From [Mycobacterium] stephanolepidis (GTDB lineage: Bacteria > Actinomycetota > Actinomycetes > Mycobacteriales > Mycobacteriaceae): a stretch of 64,000 nucleotides of DNA. The DNA lies in the NCBI RefSeq assembly GCF_002356335.1, contig NZ_AP018165.1, positions 744,001-808,000 on the forward strand, read 5' to 3'. Shown here piece by piece: positions 26,901-34,046 of this stretch. The position numbers and the translations under genes were made by a program. Below the pieces are notes generated by a model, which saw only the letters and a program-made list of their open reading frames with translations, did not search any database and had not been told where the DNA came from. Positions within the stretch are counted from its first letter, which is position 1. The number at the start of each line of letters is the position of its first letter.

Positions 26901-27083
26901 AACTGGTGGCCCTCGGCGATCGTGGAACCTTGGTTCCAGAAACATTTTTCGCGCTCGACGCCCGACGACCGCGATGCGGTGCCTCCGGAGTCGGAGGAGC
27001 CTGAGTGTCCTAGCGGCGATCCGATACCCGAGGAGCCGCTGATTTCCGTTTCCCGCGAAGCCGAGCTCGCAGGCCGTCGATGA
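23952..27083 (+). CDS. MmpL-family RND lipid transporter
   Basis: A 1043-residue MmpL protein of typical length. Both halves have the RND layout, with a first helix near residues 20-38 and a large periplasmic loop. The proton-relay Asp-Tyr pairs are in GAGVDYAVFLISRYHEY (Asp263-Tyr264) and VAVGADYNLLFISRIRDE (about residue 896). The C-terminus is a charged cytosolic tail rich in Pro/Glu/Ser. It should export the lipid made by the three preceding genes across the inner membrane. No mmpS partner is adjacent. Its 3' end overlaps the convergent tetR gene by 74 bp. Confidence 0.93.
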   Translation: MADNTGGIYGLIARIVRKAPVAVIGVWIGLAAVLALTAPSLQKAIEEHPVDLLPKDAPVMETTRQMVESFQESGAQNILLIVLTNENGLTPADEQTYRILAARMREDTRDVSMVQDFITKPMLREMMSSTDGKAWYLPVGLQGELATPESGKAYVGALKIIREATAGTTLNAFTTGPTATVGDLTVVGERDLHKVEITTAALVLLILLIVYRNPVTMMLPLVVVGVSLGIAQAAVGGLAQMGLSISNQTLTFMTAMMMGAGVDYAVFLISRYHEYVKQGMDSDNAVTAALESIGKVVAASAATVAVTFLGMGFTKLGILSTIGPALSVSILIAFVASVTFLPAVLFLVGRRGWVKPRKAYANKIWHRSGINIVKRPGAHLAVSLVILIILATCGAMVKFGYDDRKNLPPWADSNLGYAAIEKHFPVNSTLPQYLYIKSPHDLRTPRGLADLEQMAARVSQVPGVDKVRGITRPTGEPLEEAKLSYQAGEVGGKLGDASNLIDARTRDLDKLAAGGHTLADKLGEVRNSVKNSLGTARALVEVLAQLRGSGRTGTLADLDSVDKLVSSMHSLGDAIEANAQGASEVYGWIEPVARVLVGNPACEMDPACRSSRDEMNKFLETKQDGTRDRIVELGRELKAVDNDKQISSTIARLRTALNAIDTNLRRLGLSDSYGIQQKFAEVLTGVNSLADGSAQLAEGVQMLVDQTKQMGGQLGDASTLLVAAKRDAAPGSMSGFYIPQQVLTQDSFKTAAAAFVSADGHAVRYLVQSNLNPFSPEAMDQVRAIQDAAHSAQPNTTLSDASISMAGLSAMYNDIRNYYNHDLRFIIVLTVIVVLLILVALLRAIVAPLYLIGSVIISYASAVGIGVIAFQFIGGQPLSWSVPGMAFIVLVAVGADYNLLFISRIRDESPDGIRSGVIKTVKSTGGVITSAGVIFAASMFGLLIGNLQSMVEAGFIIGMGLLLDTFLVRTITIPALVVLCGQANWWPSAIVEPWFQKHFSRSTPDDRDAVPPESEEPECPSGDPIPEEPLISVSREAELAGRR

Positions 27084-27678
27084 CTATCGCGAGTCCATCC
27101 TCGAAGTCGGCATCGAAGTCGGGTTCGTAAAGCTCTGAGAAGACCTCCAAGATCGCCGGATACTTCTGCAGATCGAGTTTGGCGATCAGATTCTCTTCGG
27201 TGTACGGATTGGGCCCCGGATACTCCGAGCCATCGCGGGCCTGCTGTTCGATGGTGAAACCGATTGTGTAGTGGTGGATCACGGGAGACAGCCGGGCCGC
27301 TTCGCGAACAGTGAACCCGGCCGACGTCATGGCATCGAGCATCGGCTCCAGCATGTCGGCTGCGTTGGTCACAAAGGTGCCTGCCAGGATTCGGGCGCCC
27401 TGGTGGTAGCGCAGCATCGCCTGCCGTAGGGCACGAGCGCCGTTGGCCAGGAAGATATCCCATGGCGCAGAGGTGTCGTCGAAGGCATCATGGGCATCGC
27501 TCATGATCGCCTCACCCATGAGGTCGATGAGCTCGCGCCGATTCTTCACATGCCAGTACAGCGCCGGTGCCTGCACTCCGAGGGATGCCGCCAATGCCCG
27601 CATGGTGAGGCCGTCGCTGCCCTTCTCGTCCAGCAGGGCCAGCCCGGCCCGCGCGATCGTCTCCCGATTCAAAATCAC
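27010..27678 (-). CDS. TetR-family regulator, TetR_C type
   Basis: A 222-residue regulator. Its N-terminal helix-turn-helix reads ARAGLALLDEKGSDGLTMRALAASLGVQAPALYWHVKNRREL, the TetR/tetracycline-repressor subtype. The GTG at 27678 follows a -10 TAAGGT by 6 nt (leaderless). A 13-bp palindrome at 27688-27700 lies over the shared promoter region with the divergent monooxygenase gene, so it probably represses both. The ligand is likely an aromatic compound or drug acted on by the monooxygenase. The last 74 bp overlap the end of mmpL on the other strand. Confidence 0.88.
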   Translation of the reverse strand: MILNRETIARAGLALLDEKGSDGLTMRALAASLGVQAPALYWHVKNRRELIDLMGEAIMSDAHDAFDDTSAPWDIFLANGARALRQAMLRYHQGARILAGTFVTNAADMLEPMLDAMTSAGFTVREAARLSPVIHHYTIGFTIEQQARDGSEYPGPNPYTEENLIAKLDLQKYPAILEVFSELYEPDFDADFEDGLAIVIDGLRARLRGKRKSAAPRVSDRR

Positions 27679-27684
27679 GTTGAC

Positions 27685-27690
27685 ACCTTA
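27685..27690 (-). promoter_or_regulatory. -10 element TAAGGT of the tetR gene (leaderless)
   Basis: On the minus strand TAAGGT is followed by 6 nt and the GTG start at 27678. It overlaps the TetR-type operator, which would allow autorepression. Confidence 0.5.
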
Positions 27691-27700
27691 ACATTGTTAA
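27688..27700. promoter_or_regulatory. Operator palindrome TTAACA-T-TGTTAA
   Basis: Perfect 6-bp arms surround one base, between the -35 and -10 boxes of the monooxygenase promoter and across the -10 of tetR. The position is ideal for a divergently encoded TetR repressor. Confidence 0.7.
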
Positions 27701-27743
27701 AGTAATTATGGATTCAATACCAATAACGACGTTAAGGAGAATT

Positions 27744-29213
27744 ATGACCGAGCATGCAGTGGTCATCGCAGGTGGAGGCCCGACCGGGCTGATGCTGGCC
27801 GGTGAGCTGGCTCTCGCCGGTATTGACGTTGCGGTGTTGGAACGCCGGGGCAGCCACGAGGAGGTGGGATCGCGTGCGGCGGGCGTGCACTCGCGCACCA
27901 TCGAGGTGTTCGATCAGCGTGGGATCGCCGAGAGATTCCTCTCCCAGGGGATGACCGGCCAGGTCACCCATTTCTCGGGGATCTTCATGAGCATCGAGGA
28001 TTTCCCCACCAGGCACCCGTACGCACTGGGCCTGCTTCAGCACTACACCGAGAAGACCTTGGCGGCGTGGATCACCGAACTCGGCGTGCCGATCTACTAC
28101 AACGCCGAGGTCGTCGGGTTTACCCAGGACGACTCCGGTGTCGATGTGGAGCTTGCCGAGGGGCGCGCGCTGCGTGGGCGGTACCTCATCGGATGCGACG
28201 GCGGACGCAGCACCATCCGTAAGGCGGCGGGGATCGGATTTCCCGGCCATGATCCGTCGTGCTCGGCGATGCTGGTGGACGCCCAGATCACCGAGCAACC
28301 GCTTGAGTTCGGCCTGCTGCGCAAGCCGGGACAATCCTTCCTCGGAATCCTGCCTTTCGAGGAAGGATGGTGCCGCTTGGTATTCAGCACCGATCTTGAC
28401 CGATTGGGCGTCGAGCCGACATTGGAAGAGGCGAAGGAAGCGCTCATCGCCATCGCTGGAACGGATTTCGGGCTGCACAGTCCACGCTGGATGTCACGTT
28501 TCTCCGATATGACTCGTCAGGCCGACCGGTACCGTGACCGCCGCTTGTTCCTTGCCGGAGATTCCGCGCATATTCATTTCCCGTTCGGCGGACAGGGGCT
28601 GAACACCGGTGTTCAAGACGCGGTGAACCTGGGATGGAAACTGGCGGCGGTGATCAAGGGAGAAGCCCCGGACTCACTGCTGGACACCTACCACTGCGAG
28701 CGCCATCCGGTGGCCGAAAGGGTGCTGCACAACACCATGGCTCAAACACCGTTGTCCGACGCCGGGCCGCGGATGGATGCACTGCGTGACATCGTGGCCG
28801 ATCTGCTGGCGATGGACGAGCCGCGCAAGCGCATCGCCGGCATGATGAGCGGCCTGGACATCCACTATGACCTGGGTGAGGGACATCCGCTGCTGGGGCG
28901 CCGCATGCCGGACCTGGATGTGGTCACCCCGGATGGCCCCACCCGCGTCTACCCCTATCTGCACACCGCCCGTTCCGTGGTGTTCAACTTCGGTGAGCCG
29001 CAGAGTCTGAACGTCGACGGATGGGCCGGCCGGGTTCAGCTGGTTGACGCGAAATACTCAGGTGCATGGGATCTTCCGGTGCTCGGTGAGGTGTCGGCTC
29101 CGGAGGCGGTGCTGGTGCGACCCGACGGGTATGTCGCCTGGGTGGGGGAGGGCTCCGATGCCGGCCTCGGCGAAGCGCTCACCCGCTGGGTGGGATCTCC
29201 CTCCCCGGCGTAG
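27744..29213 (+). CDS. FAD-dependent aromatic-ring monooxygenase (PheA/TfdB type)
   Basis: A 489-residue class A flavoprotein hydroxylase. The ADP-binding fingerprint GGGPTGLMLAGELALAG is at residues 10-26, the DG motif is IGCDGGRSTIRKAAGI, and the GD motif is RLFLAGDSAHIHFPFGGQGLNTG. A C-terminal thioredoxin-like domain is present (VVFNFGEP...VLVRPDGYVAW). Start chosen at ATG 27744 with AAGGAGA before it. Its size and layout resemble rifampicin monooxygenase and other drug- or phenol-hydroxylases; the substrate is unknown. It is induced, by inference, through the divergent TetR protein. Confidence 0.88.
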   Translation: MTEHAVVIAGGGPTGLMLAGELALAGIDVAVLERRGSHEEVGSRAAGVHSRTIEVFDQRGIAERFLSQGMTGQVTHFSGIFMSIEDFPTRHPYALGLLQHYTEKTLAAWITELGVPIYYNAEVVGFTQDDSGVDVELAEGRALRGRYLIGCDGGRSTIRKAAGIGFPGHDPSCSAMLVDAQITEQPLEFGLLRKPGQSFLGILPFEEGWCRLVFSTDLDRLGVEPTLEEAKEALIAIAGTDFGLHSPRWMSRFSDMTRQADRYRDRRLFLAGDSAHIHFPFGGQGLNTGVQDAVNLGWKLAAVIKGEAPDSLLDTYHCERHPVAERVLHNTMAQTPLSDAGPRMDALRDIVADLLAMDEPRKRIAGMMSGLDIHYDLGEGHPLLGRRMPDLDVVTPDGPTRVYPYLHTARSVVFNFGEPQSLNVDGWAGRVQLVDAKYSGAWDLPVLGEVSAPEAVLVRPDGYVAWVGEGSDAGLGEALTRWVGSPSPA

Positions 29214-29214
29214 T

Positions 29215-30216
29215 GTGGCGCGGGTGGCCGAGACACTGGAGTTCGGAGTCTTCATCCCGCAGGGCTGGCGCCTGGATCTGGTAGGCATCGCGCCGCAGCG
29301 CCAATGGGACGTCATGCGCGATCTGGTCCGCTATGCGGAGGACGGTCCGTGGGACTCGGTGTGGGTCTACGACCACTTCCATACCGTGCCGGTGCCCACC
29401 GACGAGGCGACTCATGAGGCGTGGACGCTGATGTCCGCCTTCGCGGCAGTGACCTCGCGAATCAAGCTCGGGCAGATGTGTACGGCGATGGGGTACCGAA
29501 ACCCGGTGTATCTGGCGAAGATCGCCGCGACAGTGGACATCATCTCGGGCGGACGCACCCAGATGGGTATCGGTGGAGGCTGGTACGAGCACGAGTGGCG
29601 CGCCTACGGCTACGGCTTTCCGGATGCCGCCGAGCGCCTCGGCCGACTGCGCGAAGGGGTGCGCATCATGCGTGACGCCTGGCGGGATGGACGTGTCACC
29701 CTGGACGGTACCTACTACCAGGTCGACGATGCCATTGTGGCCCCCAAGCCACTGCAGCCCAAGGGCATTCCGCTATGGATCGCCGGTGGCGGCGAGAAGG
29801 TGACATTGCGGATCGCGGCACGATATGCCCAGTACACCAACTTTGGGCAGACTCCCGAGGAATTCGAACACAAATCGAAAATTCTTGCGGCGCACTGTAA
29901 GGACGTTGGCACCGACTTCGATGCGATTGTTCGAAGCGCCAACATGAACGTCGTCATCGGCGCCGACGATGCCGAAGTCGCGGACCGGCTGGCGGCCATC
30001 AAGGCGCGGCTGGTGCCCGTTGTCGGCGAGGACATCGCCGATGTCACGGTTGGCAATCTGACCGCGACCGCCGGAACTCCCGAGCAGATCGCAGAGCGTC
30101 TTGCCGAGTTCCGCAGGTTGGGTCTGGGCTATGCGATATGCAATTTCCCGGAAGCGGCGTATGACCGTTCCGGAATAGACTTGTTCGTGCGCGAAATAGT
30201 TGCCAGCCGTGTGTAA
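29215..30216 (+). CDS. LLM-class F420-dependent oxidoreductase
   Basis: A 333-residue luciferase-like flavin/F420 oxidoreductase. Recognisable parts are ETLEFGVFIPQGW, SVWVYDHFHTVP, IKLGQMCTAMGYRNPVYLAKIAATVDIISGGR, GIGGGWYEHEWRAYGYGFP and IPLWIAGGGE, all typical of the TIGR03560-like F420 group. The start is taken as GTG 29215, one base after the monooxygenase stop; GTG 29224 in the same frame is also possible, and neither has a clear ribosome site. It is probably co-transcribed with the monooxygenase and acts on the same xenobiotic or lipid. Confidence 0.87.
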   Translation: MARVAETLEFGVFIPQGWRLDLVGIAPQRQWDVMRDLVRYAEDGPWDSVWVYDHFHTVPVPTDEATHEAWTLMSAFAAVTSRIKLGQMCTAMGYRNPVYLAKIAATVDIISGGRTQMGIGGGWYEHEWRAYGYGFPDAAERLGRLREGVRIMRDAWRDGRVTLDGTYYQVDDAIVAPKPLQPKGIPLWIAGGGEKVTLRIAARYAQYTNFGQTPEEFEHKSKILAAHCKDVGTDFDAIVRSANMNVVIGADDAEVADRLAAIKARLVPVVGEDIADVTVGNLTATAGTPEQIAERLAEFRRLGLGYAICNFPEAAYDRSGIDLFVREIVASRV

Positions 30217-30226
30217 TTGAGTTAAT

Positions 30227-30241
30227 TAGACGCACTGTCTA
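30227..30241. repeat. Inverted repeat TAGAC-gcact-GTCTA
   Basis: Five-base arms with a 5-base spacer lie just after the F420 oxidoreductase stop and about 120 bp before the next gene. It could be a small operator or a weak hairpin; no U-tract follows. Confidence 0.35.
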
Positions 30242-30360
30242 TTAAGGATTCATCGCCGGACAATCTCGCTTGAACGAATGCTCTGGCGATTCGAATTGAT
30301 CCGATAGTACTTTGCGCGTGAATCGTTTTGCGCCTGCTATCGGACAGGGTGTTCACGCTC

Positions 30361-32118
30361 ATGAGAGTTCTACGGTTCTTGGTTGTCGTGTCCGTCCTAG
30401 TGGCCGTCGGTATAACATTTCCATCTGTCTCGCAAGCAGATACGGCCATCGAAGCTGAATCTATGTCCTATACCAGCGGAGGCGGGGGAGCCTGGGCGGA
30501 CGGTGGTGCATCCGGTGGCACCCTGTTGGGTCTCTACGGCCGGAATGCTATTGCCACAAACACGGTGTGGCTCCAAACTTCGTCGAGAATAGTTATTCGG
30601 GCGCGTGGGCAACAATGTCTGGGCGCGCCGGCCATGCGCATCAGCGTCGACAATGCCGAGGTGGGCAATTTCACCGTATCGGCAAATGGCCTGACCGATT
30701 ACACGGTGGATTTGTCCATCGCCGAAGGGTCGCATTCGATCACCATTACGAACAGCGCGGCGTACAGCACGTTCTTCTGCGGCCGAATGCTGGTGCTGGA
30801 CAAGGTGACGGTGGTGTGGGCCGGGCCGGCCACCACCACGCCGACAACCACGACGGCGCCGCCCTCGGACTGCGTCGTGAATGAGTACCAGGCCAGCTAC
30901 TACAACAACACCGCGTTGAGCGGTGACCCGGTGGTGCGACAGTGCGAGACATCGGTGGGTGGCCATTTTCGAAGTGCCGCACCGGTATCCGGCGTCAACA
31001 CGTCGAACTGGAGTGCCCAATATGTCGGAACGATCCACTTTCCGGTCAATGGCAACTACGTGTTCAGTGCCGACACCGGGAACATGGCGGTACGGGTGTG
31101 GCTTGACGGACAGCTGGTGATCGACAAGGGGACGGTGAGCTGGGGCAGAAATCTGGCCGCCAAGAACGTCACCGCGGGTGATCACGCGGTTCAGGTCGCC
31201 TTCTGGAAGTCGTCTGGCGATTCCTTCGAGTTCTTCTCGGTCTCGCAAATGGGGCCGGGACCGACCAGCACCAACGGCAACTACTTCTCGGCAGACTCCT
31301 TCTGGAACACACCGATTCCCGCCGACGCCCAGATCGACTCTCGCTCCGACGGTTGGGTGGCGATGCTGGGAAACCAGAATGGCATCTCGCTGAACAGCAG
31401 CACGTGGACGCAACCCATCTATATCGCGCCACCGGGCACCCCTACCCGCGCCATCCGAATCACGAACTCGAACAAGAACCTGACTGTTCCGTACCTGCCG
31501 TCCTATAGGGCGAGCCCTGACGGTGACAGCGCGCTGATCATCGTGGATCAGGCGAAGGGATGTGCCTACGAGCTGGAGATGTTCAACAATTCCTCCTCGG
31601 CGGTGGCCTCCGCCTCCTATCACGCCTACACCGGCACCGGCGGACACACGTCGGGGCCGGCCCATGCGGGCGGCGAGCTGTCCTGGTTGGCCGGGCTCAT
31701 CAGATCGTCGGAGGTGAGCGCCGGCGGCATCAACCATGCGCTGCGCTACGCGCTGCCCATCGGTTCACCACGATTCGTTTATCCGGGCACCCGTTCCGAC
31801 GGCACCACACCCGGCGGCATTCCACAGGGGACCAGGATGCGGCTCGACCCGTCCCTGAATCTGGACCAGTTCGCCCTGACGCCGTTCCAGCGGATGGTGG
31901 CCGTCGCCTTGCAGAACTACGGTGGCTACAACGCCGATACCGCCGGGGTGCTCGCCGTCGCCACCGAGAACACCATGGCCTCGGCACCGTTCAACCTGCC
32001 GCTTTCGGGGCTGCCGCAGGCCCTCATCCAGCACCTGCAGTTCCTCAAACCCACTGTGGCGTCTTCTGACATCCGGTTGGACGAGCAGGCCGACCAGACT
32101 TGTGCGCAACAGCAGTAG
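30361..32118 (+). CDS. Exported protein with carbohydrate-binding module, PA14 domain and conserved C-terminal domain
   Basis: A 585-residue secreted protein. Start chosen at ATG 30361 for its signal peptide (MRVLRFLVVVSVLVAVGITFPSVSQA). Residues about 30-160 look like a calcium-type xylan-binding module (IEAESMSYTSGGGGAWADGGASGG... and SLAEGSHSITI-like). A Thr/Pro linker (TTTPTTTTAPP) leads to a PA14 domain near 175-295 (YQASYYNNTALSGDPVV, GNYVFSADTGNMAVRVWLDGQLVID). The last 280 residues match the C-terminal domain of the lipoprotein at 32670. It probably binds envelope glycans; no catalytic motif was recognised. Confidence 0.82.
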   Translation: MRVLRFLVVVSVLVAVGITFPSVSQADTAIEAESMSYTSGGGGAWADGGASGGTLLGLYGRNAIATNTVWLQTSSRIVIRARGQQCLGAPAMRISVDNAEVGNFTVSANGLTDYTVDLSIAEGSHSITITNSAAYSTFFCGRMLVLDKVTVVWAGPATTTPTTTTAPPSDCVVNEYQASYYNNTALSGDPVVRQCETSVGGHFRSAAPVSGVNTSNWSAQYVGTIHFPVNGNYVFSADTGNMAVRVWLDGQLVIDKGTVSWGRNLAAKNVTAGDHAVQVAFWKSSGDSFEFFSVSQMGPGPTSTNGNYFSADSFWNTPIPADAQIDSRSDGWVAMLGNQNGISLNSSTWTQPIYIAPPGTPTRAIRITNSNKNLTVPYLPSYRASPDGDSALIIVDQAKGCAYELEMFNNSSSAVASASYHAYTGTGGHTSGPAHAGGELSWLAGLIRSSEVSAGGINHALRYALPIGSPRFVYPGTRSDGTTPGGIPQGTRMRLDPSLNLDQFALTPFQRMVAVALQNYGGYNADTAGVLAVATENTMASAPFNLPLSGLPQALIQHLQFLKPTVASSDIRLDEQADQTCAQQQ

Positions 32119-32145
32119 GGCCCATTGTTTACAACCCAACCGATA

Positions 32146-32158
32146 CCGTAAGTTACGG
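32146..32158. promoter_or_regulatory. Palindrome CCGTAA-G-TTACGG over the promoter of the SRPBCC gene
   Basis: Six-base arms surround one base. The site overlaps the -10 hexamer TAAGTT of the next gene and ends 2 nt before its ATG, so a bound protein would block initiation. The same arms occur at 19738. Confidence 0.5.
32149..32154 (+). promoter_or_regulatory. -10 element TAAGTT, leaderless start at 32161
   Basis: TAAGTT is followed by 6 nt (acggga) and the ATG, the spacing of a leaderless mycobacterial transcript. Confidence 0.45.
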
Positions 32159-32160
32159 GA

Positions 32161-32646
32161 ATGCCTTCGCTTGACGCAGTCGATGAAGCCTTCCTGTCCA
32201 GCGCTCCTGTGCGAGCCAGTCACACCATCTCGGTACCGGTGTCCGCCGACACCGTGTGGCGTGAGCTGACCAACGACACCACGTTGCGGTGGTTGGCGCC
32301 GGGTATCAGGGTCGTGTGGGGTAGCCCCCGCGCCGGGGTCGGAGCGGTCCGCAAGATCGGGCCCGCCGTGGGACCCAAGGTGAACGAGCACTACTTCCTC
32401 TGGGAGGAAGGACGGCGGAAGGCCTTCTACGTGACGAGCATGCCGGTCCCGGCTCCCGGCTTGCGTGCCTTCGCCGAGGACTACGTGGTGACGCCGACGG
32501 ATCGCGGTGCCGACTTCACGTGGGCGTGGGCCATCGACGGCACGGGACCGATTCGTAATGCCACCCCCGCGGTGAACGCCATCGTCGGATTCTCGATGAA
32601 GCGCACCCAGAGGTACTTCGACAAGATTGCCGCCGCCGGAAGGTAA
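32161..32646 (+). CDS. SRPBCC (START-like) family protein
   Basis: A 161-residue polyketide-cyclase/START-type domain protein. It shows the opening ASHTISVPVSADTVWRELTNDTTLRWLAPGI, a central IGPAVGPKVNEHYFLWEEGRRKAFYV, and the long C-terminal helix (IVGFSMKRTQRYFDKIAAAGR). Such proteins enclose a hydrophobic ligand in the cytosol; the ligand is not predictable. The gene lies between two genes for exported PA14 proteins that share a domain, and may be co-regulated with them. Its promoter carries a palindrome at 32146. Confidence 0.85.
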   Translation: MPSLDAVDEAFLSSAPVRASHTISVPVSADTVWRELTNDTTLRWLAPGIRVVWGSPRAGVGAVRKIGPAVGPKVNEHYFLWEEGRRKAFYVTSMPVPAPGLRAFAEDYVVTPTDRGADFTWAWAIDGTGPIRNATPAVNAIVGFSMKRTQRYFDKIAAAGR

Positions 32647-32657
32647 GCGTTCGCCCG

Positions 32658-32663
32658 TACAGT
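32658..32663 (+). promoter_or_regulatory. -10 element TACAGT, leaderless start at 32670
   Basis: TACAGT is followed by 6 nt and the GTG of the PA14 lipoprotein gene. No ribosome-binding site precedes the GTG. Confidence 0.45.
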
Positions 32664-32669
32664 GAATCC

Positions 32670-34019
32670 GTGCGCGCGTTCGTTCTGCTTGCGGTGTTCC
32701 TGGTGGTGGCGGCCTGTGCCCCTGCCCGGAACGAGACGGACGTTGCGGCCCAGAACCCTTGCGATGTAGGTCAATACTGGACGCGGTACTACAACAACAC
32801 TGATCATTCCGGCACCGCGGTGCTCGCCCGATGCGAGTACTCGGTCGGCGGGAACTTCGCGGGATCTCCTGCACCGGGTGTGCGGGCCGACCGATTCTCG
32901 GCCGATGCCACCGGCTCGCTGCGATTCCCGGTGACGGGCCAGTATCAGATCGCCTCGATGAGCGGTGGTGTCGTCGCGCGCGTATGGCTGGACGACGAGC
33001 TGATCTTCGATCATGCCAATACCCGTGACTGGGGGACCGATCTCGCCACACGCACCGTCGAGGCCGGTGTGCATGCGGTCCGCGTCAGCTATGCCGGTAC
33101 CAGCGGGCCTGCGGTGCAAGAGTTCTCGGTGTCTCAAGTCGCGCTTGGCCCGGCTTCGGACAACGGCAACTACTTCGCGGCGAATTCATTCCTGAATCAG
33201 CCCCTCCCGCCCAATCCGGCGGTCGACCCGCGCTCGCCGAATTGGGTTGCCGCGCTGATGCATCACCCAGATGTCAAGGGAATCGACGTCAACGAGGACA
33301 TCTGGACCACCGCCGTGTACCACGCGCCCGCGGGCACCCCGACCCGGACCGTCGCCGTCCGTAACAGCGGGAAGTCGATCGATATCCCCTACCTGCCGCA
33401 TTATCTGCCCACCCAGGACGCCGACGCCCATATCGCGATCATCGACGACACCACCGGGTGTGAGTACGAATTCCAGTCCTTCAAGCCGGATGCGATGTCG
33501 GCCATCGCCCAGGCCACCTACCGGGTGAACATCGGATCGGGCGGACATGTCAGCGGGCCCGCGCATTCGGGCGGCGAGCTGTCCTACCTGGCCGGTCTGA
33601 TCACGCCGGAGGATGTGCACGCCGGGGTGATCGATCACGCGCTGCGATTCGCCATCCCGATCAACGCGCCCACCTACGTGTACCCGGGTACCCGATCGGA
33701 CGGCACGGTGACCGATGGAGTGCCGGAGGGGATCAGAATTCAGCTCGATCCGGCCCTGGATTTGCGAACGCTGAACCTGAGTCCCTTCCAGCAGATGGTT
33801 GCGACGGCCCTACAGAAGTACGGCGCGTTCGATGCCGATGTCGCGAAGACCTTCTCGCTGACGGCGCGCAGCGTGATCGACGGCACCCGGTATCCGACCC
33901 GAATCGACGATCTGCCGCGCGAGTTGATCGGGCACCTTCGGTTCCTGACGCCCTCGATCAGCTCCACGGACGTCCAGCTGGACACCGCTGCGGACCAGGG
34001 CTGCCGACAGCAGCGCTAA
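32670..34019 (+). CDS. PA14-domain lipoprotein with conserved C-terminal domain
   Basis: A 449-residue lipoprotein: the signal peptide ends in VVAACAP (lipobox V-A-A-C). A PA14 domain follows at about 30-150 (YWTRYYNNTDHSGTAVLARCEYSVGG, GQYQIASMSGGVVARVWLDDELIFDH). The C-terminal 280 residues parallel the protein at 30361: NGNYFAANSFLNQPLP, IDDTTGCEYEFQSF, GGHVSGPAHSGGELSYLAGLI, HALRFAIPI, YPGTRSDGT and FQQMVATALQKYGAFDAD. It lacks the N-terminal carbohydrate-binding module of its paralogue. Likely a surface glycan-binding or glycan-modifying protein of unknown activity. Confidence 0.82.
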   Translation: MRAFVLLAVFLVVAACAPARNETDVAAQNPCDVGQYWTRYYNNTDHSGTAVLARCEYSVGGNFAGSPAPGVRADRFSADATGSLRFPVTGQYQIASMSGGVVARVWLDDELIFDHANTRDWGTDLATRTVEAGVHAVRVSYAGTSGPAVQEFSVSQVALGPASDNGNYFAANSFLNQPLPPNPAVDPRSPNWVAALMHHPDVKGIDVNEDIWTTAVYHAPAGTPTRTVAVRNSGKSIDIPYLPHYLPTQDADAHIAIIDDTTGCEYEFQSFKPDAMSAIAQATYRVNIGSGGHVSGPAHSGGELSYLAGLITPEDVHAGVIDHALRFAIPINAPTYVYPGTRSDGTVTDGVPEGIRIQLDPALDLRTLNLSPFQQMVATALQKYGAFDADVAKTFSLTARSVIDGTRYPTRIDDLPRELIGHLRFLTPSISSTDVQLDTAADQGCRQQR

Positions 34020-34033
34020 TCTGGTAACGCTGA

Positions 34034-34039
34034 TACCCT
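34034..34039 (+). promoter_or_regulatory. Extended -10 element TGaTACCCT, leaderless start at 34047
   Basis: TACCCT preceded by TGA (extended -10) is followed by 7 nt and the GTG start of the acyltransferase gene. No Shine-Dalgarno sequence is present. Confidence 0.5.
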
Positions 34040-34046
34040 TCTTTCG

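Larger units (their letters stand above)
27680..27708 (+). promoter_or_regulatory. Sigma-A-type promoter of the FAD monooxygenase
   Basis: TTGACA at 27680-27685 and TAATTA at 27703-27708 are 17 bp apart, and the RBS AAGGAGA precedes the ATG at 27744. This is one of the clearest housekeeping promoters in the window. Confidence 0.7.

Noticed and set aside
27744..29213. Identification as the tetracycline destructase MabTetX
   Set aside because: Its regulator is divergent here, and as I recall the known MabTetX regulator lies on the same strand as the enzyme gene. The sequence alone cannot separate it from other class A hydroxylases, so no drug-specific name is given.
30397..31737. 446-residue reverse frame under the CBM/PA14 gene
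   Set aside because: Composition is Arg/Gly/His-rich without motifs, and the forward frame has a signal peptide and recognisable domains.
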